DNA of 59,831 nucleotides from assembly GCA_017440575.1 (NCBI GenBank), contig JAFSGY010000074.1:1-59831 (forward strand), given 5' to 3'. Numbering within the stretch: position 1 is the stretch's first letter; the number at the start of each line of letters is the position of its first letter. The stretch is from Lachnospiraceae bacterium (GTDB lineage: Bacteria > Bacillota > Clostridia > Lachnospirales > Lachnospiraceae). The translations under genes were made by a program, and so were the position numbers. Shown here piece after piece: positions 52,508-59,831 of the stretch. Below the pieces are notes generated by a model. That model was given only the letters and a program-made list of their open reading frames with translations. It made no database searches and was not told where the DNA came from.

Positions 52508-52618
52508 AACACCAAGGCGGCGGTGAACTGACAAAAATATCATTTGACCGCCGCTTTGGTGTTTGATATAATACTAACAAAAGCGGCGGTGAAGATGAGA
52601 AAAATCTGGTTCACCGCC
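52508..52618. repeat. GC-rich inverted repeats around the ATPase gene promoter
   Basis: AACACCAAGGCGGCGGT (52508-52524) and ACCGCCGCTTTGGTGTT (52547-52563) are 17-base arms with one mismatch. GGCGGTGAA (52585-52593) and TTCACCGCC (52610-52618) are a second, perfect pair. The left arms are also direct repeats of each other (GCGGCGGTGAA). The first pair overlaps the -35 and spacer of the promoter; the second lies in the leader just before the start codon. Confidence 0.75.
52544..52572 (+). promoter_or_regulatory. Promoter of the DUF234-type ATPase gene
   Basis: TTGACC (52544-52549), exact 17-base spacer, TATAAT (52567-52572). The -35 and most of the spacer lie within the right arm of the long inverted repeat. 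Confidence 0.75.
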
Positions 52619-52637
52619 AGTTTGAGAGGTGAAATAT

Positions 52638-54074
52638 ATGATTGGACGCGTACAAGAAAGAAAAGAATTAAATAGATTGTATTCTCGTGATAAGGCAGAG
52701 TTGGTTGCCATTTATGGTAGAAGACGTGTAGGGAAAACTTATCTTGTAGATGAAACATTTGCAGATAGAATTACATTTAGACATGCGGGGCTTTCGCCGG
52801 CAGACGAAGATTCAAAAGGTTTGTTAAAACTCCAATTGAATCATTTTTACAACTCATTAGAATTGCAAGGGATGGAGAAATGCGATAAACCGACTAATTG
52901 GTTGGATGCATTTTTGTTATTGGAAAAATTCTTACAAAGCAAGGATGATGGAAGCAGACAAGTAGTATTCCTTGATGAGTTACCATGGTTGGATACCCCA
53001 AAATCTGGATTTATACGTGCTTTTGAAGCTTTTTGGAATACATGGGGATGTCATCGTAAAAATTTAATGGTCATTGTATGCGGAAGTGCAAATTCATGGA
53101 TACAGGACAAACTGCTAAATAATCATGGAGGACTGTATAATCGAGTTACTTATGAAATAAAACTGTCTCCATTTAATTTAAATGAATGCGAAGATTTTTA
53201 TAAGAGTAATAATGTAAAACTTTCCAGATATGACATAGCACAGAGTTATATGATATTTGGAGGAATACCATATTATATGGGATATGTGAATCCGGAAATG
53301 AGTCTAGCACAGAATGTGGACAATTTGTTTTTTAAGAAAAATGCTATTTTAAGGGATGAATATAATAGGCTATTCTCTTCTGTATTTGTAAATCCTGAAG
53401 CGGTAAAAAATATTGTGCAGTTGCTGTATACAAGAAATGCCGGATTTACCAGAAGGGAAATCGTAGAGAAACTTGGAATAACAGATGGTGGTAGACTATC
53501 CAGTAATCTCAATGCCTTAATTTCGAGTGATTTCATCATAAAGTATGTTCCGTTTGGATATGGAAAGAGAGAAGAACATTATAAATTAGTAGACCCGTTT
53601 TGTATGTTCTATTTGCACTTTATCTGGAATCAGAAAAAAATAAGTGAAAAATTTTGGCAGCAAAATGTGACATCGGCTTCTGTATCTATATGGCGTGGAT
53701 TTGCATTTGAAAATGTTTGTTTTAATCATGTAGAACAGATTAAACGTTCGCTTGGAATATCTGGAGTGATAACAGAGGCTAGTGCATGGTCTAAAAAAGA
53801 AGATGATGCAGATGGAACACAGATTGATTTATTGATTTCACGAAATGACAATGTAATAAATATGTGTGAAATAAAGTATTATAGCGGAGAATTTAAGGTA
53901 AACAAAGACTACTATTTAAAATTATTAAAAAGACAAACAATCTTGGCGGAAAATGTATCTCCTAGAGTTGCTATTCATAGCACGCTCATAACAACTTTTG
54001 GTTTAATACAAAATGAGTATAGTAGTGTATTTTCTAATGCTATTGTGTTAGATGATCTTTTTAAAGAAGTGTAA
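52638..54074 (+). CDS. ATPase_2/DUF234-type ATPase with PD-(D/E)XK-like C-terminus
   Basis: The 478-aa protein of the archaeal-type ATPase family has P-loop GRRRVGKT (27-34), Walker B VVFLDELPW, a winged-helix-like middle part (about 250-320) and a C-terminal DUF234 region with GTQIDLLIS...MCEIKYY, the D...E-x-K of a nuclease-like fold. ATG 52638 follows AGAGGTGA; a GTG at 52629 is in frame. The biological role of this family is not settled. Its promoter is buried in inverted repeats, which suggests self-regulation. It opens the accessory region. Confidence 0.85.
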   Translation: MIGRVQERKELNRLYSRDKAELVAIYGRRRVGKTYLVDETFADRITFRHAGLSPADEDSKGLLKLQLNHFYNSLELQGMEKCDKPTNWLDAFLLLEKFLQSKDDGSRQVVFLDELPWLDTPKSGFIRAFEAFWNTWGCHRKNLMVIVCGSANSWIQDKLLNNHGGLYNRVTYEIKLSPFNLNECEDFYKSNNVKLSRYDIAQSYMIFGGIPYYMGYVNPEMSLAQNVDNLFFKKNAILRDEYNRLFSSVFVNPEAVKNIVQLLYTRNAGFTRREIVEKLGITDGGRLSSNLNALISSDFIIKYVPFGYGKREEHYKLVDPFCMFYLHFIWNQKKISEKFWQQNVTSASVSIWRGFAFENVCFNHVEQIKRSLGISGVITEASAWSKKEDDADGTQIDLLISRNDNVINMCEIKYYSGEFKVNKDYYLKLLKRQTILAENVSPRVAIHSTLITTFGLIQNEYSSVFSNAIVLDDLFKEV

Positions 54075-54087
54075 AAGAGGTGGATGT

Positions 54088-55275
54088 ATGTCTTAAAAAG
54101 TAACATTATACAATTTACTTATTTCTTGCCCTGGGGATGTCAAAGAAGAGATTATTTTGATTGAAACTGCAGTAGATGAGTTCAATGAATTATATGCGGA
54201 ACCTTTAGGAATAACAATAAAAACTCGCCATTGGAGTAAGAGTTCCTATGCACAATCGGGTGGAAAGCCACAGGCGTTGTTGAATGAGCAGTTTGTTAAT
54301 AAATGTGACGCGGCCGTTGCGATTTTCTGGACAAGATTTGGCTCTCCTACAGATGAATATGATTCGGGAACAGAAGAAGAAATTGAAATTATGCTTCGGT
54401 CTGGAAAACAGGTGTTTATGTATTTTTCAGATAAACCTATTCCACCGTCGCAAATGAATGAAGAAGGATATGAAAAAGTACAAGCTTTCCGTGACAAGTA
54501 TAAGGATAGGGGAATATATTTTACGTATTCATCTGATGAAGAATTTAAAAAGTTGTTTTTTGCTCATCTTTCAATGTACTTTTTATCAGAGAAAAAGATT
54601 GAAGAAACGATTGGTGCGAATCGTTCAGAACTAAAACTACTGGGGATTGCTGAAAGCGGTCAATTGTCTGGGGAAGCGTCGGTATGTCCTTTTGTACTAA
54701 ATTCAGAGACTACGATGCAGGAATACATTGATTCAATTAAAGCTAAATATCAGGAAATTGCTGGTATGAATGTGGGGAATAGAACGCCGGTAGCCAATAC
54801 CCTTTTTGCAGGTCTTACAATTCCTGTTGATATAGACGAAAAAGAGCGAGAATTTCTTACTTCGGTAGCGGAACAATTAGAGTGTGAATTGCCAGATTGC
54901 TTTTTTGAATTAGGAAATTTGAGAAAGGATTCATTTACATCAAATCCTTTTAGTGGACCCGGATTGAAAGGTTCACCAGAAGAAGAGAGAGATAGAAGAA
55001 AATATTATAGTGCTCGTCCATATGGATTGCCAGGATATGTCCCAGATTATAGCGATGATTTTGTTAAAGAACTGAATGATGTGTTTTGTTATGCAATCTA
55101 TCTAAGCGAAAATAAATACATTGTCAAACTTAAAGTGGATTATATAAAACATAATAGAACAGTGTCCTTTCCAACGGTTCTTCTGGTGAAAAAAAAGATT
55201 GATGAGATTCGGTATAAAATTACATCTAAGAATAATCCGGATATAATTGAAGGAACATTAAATGTCCAAAATTAA
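54088..55275 (+). pseudogene. DUF4062-like gene with a stop at codon 3
   Basis: Behind AGAGGTGG is ATG-TCT-TAA, and the same frame then runs open for 393 codons. The part right after the stop reads KVTLYNLLISCPGDVKEEI, which fits the usual N-terminus of DUF4062 proteins, and GGKPQALLNEQFVNKCDAAVAIFW follows. The likely original codon 3 was AAA (Lys), so one base change would explain the stop. A TTG at 54157 could restart translation but would lose the first strand of the fold. The C-terminal half (about 190-395) is not recognised. DUF4062 is a TIR-like domain often found in defence and signalling proteins. Confidence 0.65.
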
Positions 55276-55347
55276 GAAGGGGTATTTGTTTGGATTAATT
55301 TATACCATGTAAATACGTGTATAAAGAGTGATAGGAGGTGTAAATAT

Positions 55348-56442
55348 ATGGGATTTCCAACAAGTGTTGCTGATGAGGTATTAGTCCGGTGTGGAAGACA
55401 TTGCTGTATATGTGAGGAATTTGTAGGTTCAAAGATAGAACTGCATCATATAGTACAAGTTGCAGATGGAGGAGATAACAGTGTAGATAACTGCATTCCG
55501 TTATGTTTTAATTGTCATGCGGAAGTAAAATCATACAATCCCAAACATCCTAAAGGAAGAATGTATACCCCAACAGAATTGAAGGGACATAGAGATAAAT
55601 GCTATAAGAAGTATGGATTCGCAGATAATATGACGAAGATGGACGTTGCTGAAACTGAGAAACCGATATTTGCGTCAAATAAGTCGGATGTAGCGGTTAC
55701 ATGGGGGTATGTGGAACAAGATAAACTGTGTCCGTTACTTCCAGGAGCACTTGTTCTAATTGCAGGCTATACAGAATCAAGAAAGAGTACATATGTGCAA
55801 CATATTGCAAATTGGAATATTAAACAAGGACATAGGGTGGCATATTGCTGTTTGCGAAATCATCCGACACAGATAGCTTTTGAGATTATTGCTGAAGCGG
55901 CGCATATTAATGCTAACGATATGAAAACGGGAATGATGACAGAAGAAAATTGGAAAAGTGTAGAGCAAGCGAATAAGGATTCACATAGTGAAAATCTTGC
56001 GCTGATTCCATATGATAAAGTTTCAAAAAGTGATGATATTATTGAGCTTGTTGAAAACTCAGGAGCAGATATAGTTGTAGTCGATGACTTTAATGGACTT
56101 GTTTTTGATAATCATAATTCGGTGGAAAAATTTTTGTATGAATTAAAAAATGTAGCAGGAAGAACAAATACAACAGTTTTTTGCATATATAATCTTGATG
56201 TTCCTAAAGTTAGGGTTGATAAGAGACCTATGCTTAGTGATTTCCCGTCGGATTGTTATCATCGTATGTTTGATGTTATACAGTTTCTGTTTATGCCGGA
56301 AAAACATTACGCAGATGCTTATGAGGAGAAGGACATGCTAGAAGTGATAAATGTAAAGGGCGCATGGAGAAATCCGTTGACATTTCGAATGGTTTCACCA
56401 GAGAATATTACCGGCGTATTTTCTATCGAGACGAACAAATAG
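55348..56442 (+). CDS. HNH nuclease fused to a DnaB/RecA-like ATPase
   Basis: The 364-aa protein has an N-terminal HNH domain (about 8-85) with zinc-type Cys pairs C19-x2-C22 and C53-x2-C56, the HH pair at 33-34, Asn48 and His57. From about 118 onward is a RecA-like domain resembling the C-terminal half of DnaB: P-loop AGYTESRKST (139-148), a CLRNHP-x-Q segment, Walker B DIVVVDDFNG (241-250) and a late EVINVKGAWRNP. In the P-loop the Gly before Lys146 is Arg145. The fusion suggests ATP-dependent or DNA-translocating cleavage. GGAGGTG precedes the start. The role is unknown; the setting suggests defence. Confidence 0.75.
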   Translation: MGFPTSVADEVLVRCGRHCCICEEFVGSKIELHHIVQVADGGDNSVDNCIPLCFNCHAEVKSYNPKHPKGRMYTPTELKGHRDKCYKKYGFADNMTKMDVAETEKPIFASNKSDVAVTWGYVEQDKLCPLLPGALVLIAGYTESRKSTYVQHIANWNIKQGHRVAYCCLRNHPTQIAFEIIAEAAHINANDMKTGMMTEENWKSVEQANKDSHSENLALIPYDKVSKSDDIIELVENSGADIVVVDDFNGLVFDNHNSVEKFLYELKNVAGRTNTTVFCIYNLDVPKVRVDKRPMLSDFPSDCYHRMFDVIQFLFMPEKHYADAYEEKDMLEVINVKGAWRNPLTFRMVSPENITGVFSIETNK

Positions 56443-56590
56443 TGAGTGTGGTAGTAAAAATGGAGATGGTGAATTATTTGCGTGATTCTGGTTACATGCG
56501 ATGGATGCTCATGTCAATGGCAGAGTGAACAGATGAAAAAGGGAGCCTAAAAATTTAAAGTATATGAGGGGTAAAATAAGGAGAATGTGA

Positions 56591-58573
56591 ATGAAAGACA
56601 AAATTGAAACTGGTATGGAAGAAATAAGCGGTGTTATTTTTTCAATGATTCCAGTAGAACATCTTGTGATTAATTCAATAGATAGATTGGGTGAGTATTT
56701 ACTTGTATATGTTCCGTTTTTGCGGTTTGATGATTATCAAACTGTGGTAGAACTTGATGAGAATGAGAAGGAACTACTTGCTATTCTATTAAGTAATCGA
56801 GAGTTTATGGAAACATTGAATAACTTAGAATATTGTACTCTGTTCATTCGGAGAAAATCAGTTGATAAAGATGTAGAGCAAAATATTTTTGATGTTGAAA
56901 GAGCGTGCGATTTTTTGTCAATATCACAATATAGATATGATAAGAAAGAGTGGTCGATGGGTAAACCGGGTGCAATAGGGCCATATCTTATTATGTTTGA
57001 TGTCAATATTATGACGGGAAGGATTGAAGTATCATATAAAGAAAAACATTTGTTTAATGAAATACCTGGAATTGGATTGGAAGTTAGTTATGCTCCATTG
57101 AGCAGAGATAAGAATTTTTATCCAATTATTTTTATGAATCGAAATGATGAAGTATATATGACATGCAGATATTATATTACAAAGGCTTGTCGTACATTTG
57201 CTATTCCTAGTCTGCAAAGTACTTTTTCTGAATTGTTTGCTACGCTTGAAGGAATAGGTATGATAGGTTGTCAACAATTTGCTAACTTTACAAAAGAGAA
57301 TAAAAGGATAATGGCAGTAATCAGTGATAATCAGAATGAATATGAAGCAAATCTAGATACTTTTTGCTTTTATTCGGAAGTTCTTAGGACCCTTGTGTTG
57401 CATCAAGGACATAGCTTGTTAGAATTTATGGATAGAAAGAGTGCTTTTAGACTTTTGACGGATATTTTTTGGAAAATTATTACTTTTGCAAGAGAAATAA
57501 TTGATACAGGCATATGTGATTTCAATAGTATTAATGCATATATTGAGGGAAAGATGGATTCATTTTTAGACCATAATTCAACAGTGAGTACCTCTTTTCT
57601 TCTGAAAAATGAAGAAAAAAGAGTTGATGGTGATAGAGATATTTTTGTTTTTCCTATAGATGATTTGTCGATTACTGATTATGTCAAATTAGGGAAAGTA
57701 TTGATAATACCGGAAGGTTTCTTAAATGAATGTAGGCAAGATGTAAATAAATATTTGGGCTTAGAAGAATACTTTGTTGATAGAATACTTGTTGACGACA
57801 TGATTGAACAAAATAATGATGTAGCTTTTGTATTATTAAAGGGTGAGTATCAAATGAATCAGTTCGATACTACTTTAGATTCATGGCAGTATATAGATGA
57901 TATATGTGGTGAAATCCAGAATATGCTCGTGCCGTTATTTGTTCAAAAAGATGCAATGAAAAACAGAAATAATTGTTTTGGAGCAGTTGGTGTTTACAAC
58001 GGAATAAGAAGTGGTTTCATTTATAATTCTGCGTATGATGAAATTGTACCAATTTGCGGAAGAGTTTATTCCTTGATTAATTCTACAGAAATGCCTTTTT
58101 TGCTTGGAGATAGAAATATAGACACAGAAATTGTTGATATTGTATGCTCGGGGAAAAGAGAGGATGAGGTTGCAATTGGATGCAAAAGTGTTTTAATAAC
58201 TTTGGGAAAGGCAATGAGAGAGGATGATTTGACATATATGATAATGGATATGTTTGATGCAGTTGATAAGACATATCCTTGTGAGTATAACATGGAACCT
58301 AAATGGAAATGGATTGCGTCTTTTGTGATGGATAGCAGATCAGAATATGACAAATATCATGACCGTTTGAAGTTGGTTGGTAAACTGTATAGAACACCTA
58401 TGTATCATTATGGAAAAAATGCGAATGATTTATTTCCGAAGGAAGAGGATATATACGCACTGTTTAATGAGATGAAGGGGTATTTGATGAAGTGTGTTAA
58501 GAAAGTTTATACCACAGGTATTACATCTTGGAGTGCACTGAAAGTACATAGAAATAGCTTAATGAATCCTTGA
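56591..58573 (+). CDS. Large protein of unknown function
   Basis: The 660-aa protein starts behind AAGGAGAATGTGA. I do not recognise a family. It is probably soluble, mixed alpha/beta in the first 230 residues (for example PYLIMFDVNIMTGRIEVSY and YPIIFMNRNDEVYMT), helical in the middle (TFCFYSEVLRTLVLHQGHSLLEFM, about 255-320), and mixed again after 360. No signal peptide, clear membrane helix or catalytic motif was seen. It lies 148 bases after the HNH-ATPase gene, in the same direction and with similar AT-rich codons, so the two may work together. Confidence 0.7.
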   Translation: MKDKIETGMEEISGVIFSMIPVEHLVINSIDRLGEYLLVYVPFLRFDDYQTVVELDENEKELLAILLSNREFMETLNNLEYCTLFIRRKSVDKDVEQNIFDVERACDFLSISQYRYDKKEWSMGKPGAIGPYLIMFDVNIMTGRIEVSYKEKHLFNEIPGIGLEVSYAPLSRDKNFYPIIFMNRNDEVYMTCRYYITKACRTFAIPSLQSTFSELFATLEGIGMIGCQQFANFTKENKRIMAVISDNQNEYEANLDTFCFYSEVLRTLVLHQGHSLLEFMDRKSAFRLLTDIFWKIITFAREIIDTGICDFNSINAYIEGKMDSFLDHNSTVSTSFLLKNEEKRVDGDRDIFVFPIDDLSITDYVKLGKVLIIPEGFLNECRQDVNKYLGLEEYFVDRILVDDMIEQNNDVAFVLLKGEYQMNQFDTTLDSWQYIDDICGEIQNMLVPLFVQKDAMKNRNNCFGAVGVYNGIRSGFIYNSAYDEIVPICGRVYSLINSTEMPFLLGDRNIDTEIVDIVCSGKREDEVAIGCKSVLITLGKAMREDDLTYMIMDMFDAVDKTYPCEYNMEPKWKWIASFVMDSRSEYDKYHDRLKLVGKLYRTPMYHYGKNANDLFPKEEDIYALFNEMKGYLMKCVKKVYTTGITSWSALKVHRNSLMNP

Positions 58574-58702
58574 GTAGCGTGTGCAAATGGGAAAAAGTAA
58601 ACGGAAAACTAATTGTTTTTGAGGTCGAATTTATGAGGAACATTGAACTGGTAAAATTATTATTCTAATGCATATGGCTAAGTGAATGGTGGAGGTTGAA
58701 AG

Positions 58703-59542
58703 ATGACAGAATTTGGAATGCCGACGTTAATTGAAAATAGAACACTTGCGGAAAATATTACTCTGTGTAAAGAATTAGGATTGTCCTTTATAGAGTTGAA
58801 TATGAATTTTCCAGAGTATCAAATAGATAAGCTCGAGGATACGGAATGGTTTTGTAAACAGGCAGATGAAGCAGGCATTTATTATACCATTCATTTGGAT
58901 GAAAATTTAAATGTTGCTGATTTTAATCCATTAGTTACGGAAGCCTATTTAGAAACTGTAAGGCGGACGATAGAGGTGGCAAAGCGGTTTGTAGAACTTA
59001 AGAACAAGCATGGTAACATAGATCAACCGGTAACAATAAATATGCATATGCATCATGGAATCTACATTACTTTGCCGGACAAGAAGGTGCAAATGTATGA
59101 AAGAGATTTTGCAACATACATAGTAGCATTTCAAAAACTTATAAAGTCCTGTGAAGAGTGGATAGGTGATTCTGATATTAGAATTGCAATTGAGAATACA
59201 GATGGATTTCGAGACTATGAAAAAAGAGCGATAGAGCACATGCTTGGAAGTGACTGTTTTGTATTGACTTGGGATATCGGACACTCAAAAGCAACGAAAG
59301 AGGTAGATGTGCCTTTTATGCTTTTGCATAAGGACAAGCTGAAACATTTTCATATTCATGATGGAAAAGAAAATCCACCAAAGAACCATTTGGCTTTAGG
59401 TGATGGAGAGATTGATTTGACAGAACGATTAGGTTTAGCAAAAAGGATTAATGCGAGATGCGTTTTGGAAACAAAAACGATTAATGCGTTGAAGGAATCT
59501 GTGGAGTGGATAAGGGAAAATGATGGTGGTAGTTTTTGCTAA
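58703..59542 (+). CDS. Xylose isomerase-like TIM barrel (sugar isomerase/epimerase family)
   Basis: The 279-aa protein belongs to the AP endonuclease 2/xylose isomerase-like fold. Likely metal ligands are the Glu in AIENTDGF, Asp and His in TWDIGHSKA, the His pair in FHIHDGK and the Glu in CVLETKT; GLSFIELNMNFPE is the typical first strand. It may isomerise a sugar or act on a related metabolite. GGTGGAGGTTGAAAG gives the ribosome site. Its link to the preceding genes is unclear. Confidence 0.85.
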   Translation: MTEFGMPTLIENRTLAENITLCKELGLSFIELNMNFPEYQIDKLEDTEWFCKQADEAGIYYTIHLDENLNVADFNPLVTEAYLETVRRTIEVAKRFVELKNKHGNIDQPVTINMHMHHGIYITLPDKKVQMYERDFATYIVAFQKLIKSCEEWIGDSDIRIAIENTDGFRDYEKRAIEHMLGSDCFVLTWDIGHSKATKEVDVPFMLLHKDKLKHFHIHDGKENPPKNHLALGDGEIDLTERLGLAKRINARCVLETKTINALKESVEWIRENDGGSFC

Positions 59543-59568
59543 TGAATATTTAATGTGAGGAAAATAGG

Positions 59569-59831
59569 ATGAAAACGCCAATATTACATACAGAACGTCT
59601 TGATTTAAGACCTTTTACAGTTGAAGATGCTCAAGATGTATTTGAGTGCTGGGAGAGTGACCCGGATGTGGCAAAATATATGTTTTGGTGTAGCCATAAT
59701 GATATTGAGAAAACTAAAAACTGGGTGAGAAAAGAGCAGGATAAAGTTAATGATTCGAATTGGTATCGATTTGCGATTGTTCTTAGAGAAAGTGGTTCAT
59801 TGATTGGAACCGGACTAATCTATTTTGAAGA
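59569..59831 (+). CDS. GNAT acetyltransferase (RimJ/RimL type), cut by the window end
   Basis: The first 87 codons are present. The start MKTPILHTERLDLRPFTVEDAQ is the standard opening of RimJ/RimL-like N-acetyltransferases, and GSLIGTGLI is the next core strand. GTGAGGAAAATAGG precedes the ATG, and 26 bases separate it from the TIM-barrel gene. The acetyl-CoA binding part lies beyond the window. The substrate is unknown. Confidence 0.85.
   Translation, partial: MKTPILHTERLDLRPFTVEDAQDVFECWESDPDVAKYMFWCSHNDIEKTKNWVRKEQDKVNDSNWYRFAIVLRESGSLIGTGLIYFE

Noticed and set aside
52508-52618. CRISPR-like array
   Set aside because: The repeats are inverted, few and unequal, with no regular spacers and no cas gene in the window.
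1-59831. tRNA, rRNA and insertion sequences
   Set aside because: Reading through the intergenic stretches showed no cloverleaf with a TTCRA-type loop, no rRNA-like segments and no transposase or terminal repeats.

Overview
The window looks like a chromosomal segment of a gut-type Lachnospiraceae (Clostridia, low-GC Gram-positive). Reasons: AT-rich DNA, strong AGGAGG-type ribosome sites, sigma-A promoters, a VPKTG sortase signal, a long-form (309 aa) PyrF, a class III anaerobic ribonucleotide reductase, and a Firmicutes-type lasso peptide locus. The assignment is by family resemblance, not by a search.

Region 1 (1-8950) is a RiPP (lasso peptide-type) locus. It holds two asparagine-synthetase-like macrolactam cyclases that both lack the glutaminase Cys2, a PqqD-like leader-binding protein (B1) read divergently, two HPr-kinase-like proteins, one 60-aa precursor with its own promoter and terminator, a transglutaminase-like leader peptidase (B2) and an ABC exporter. 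Cyclase and kinase are both duplicated around a single precursor, and the precursor has no C-terminal Ser for the kinase.

Region 2 (8957-15820, mostly minus strand) holds a soluble histidine kinase and response regulator behind an AAA-ATPase/PD-(D/E)XK protein, a sortase-anchored coiled-coil surface protein, a probable free-standing structured RNA of about 280 nt on the plus strand, and a membrane-anchored metallophosphoesterase.

Region 3 (15902-47495) is a very large cell-surface polysaccharide locus. It starts with a Wzz/BY-kinase-like pair and continues with glycosyltransferases, a radical SAM protein, two pyruvyl-transferase family proteins, a Wzy-like polymerase, a Wzx-like flippase and an Fe-S CoF420-hydrogenase-beta family protein. 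The part from about 21.9 to 34.6 kb is visibly more AT-rich, as expected of an exchangeable serotype cassette. A second transcription unit begins at a TTGATT-N17-TATAAT promoter before a WbaP-type initiating transferase. It adds a Wzm/Wzt ABC exporter and an unusual acylation module: two carrier proteins, an AMP-forming ligase, acyltransferase-3 membrane proteins, an alpha/beta hydrolase and a secreted SGNH hydrolase.

Region 4 (47594-52250) is housekeeping: a TPR lipoprotein, nrdD with a fused redoxin domain behind an NrdR-like box, and pyrF. The next gene, pyrE, is cut off after about 12 codons.

Region 5 (52251-end) is accessory DNA that starts at the pyrE break. It contains a DUF234-type ATPase whose promoter is built into GC-rich inverted repeats, a DUF4062-like gene with a stop at codon 3, an HNH nuclease fused to a DnaB/RecA-like ATPase, a 660-aa protein I do not recognise, a sugar isomerase-like TIM barrel and a GNAT acetyltransferase that runs off the end. 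The middle genes have the look of a defence or conflict island, but no integrase lies inside the window. No rRNA, tRNA, CRISPR array or recognisable insertion sequence was seen.
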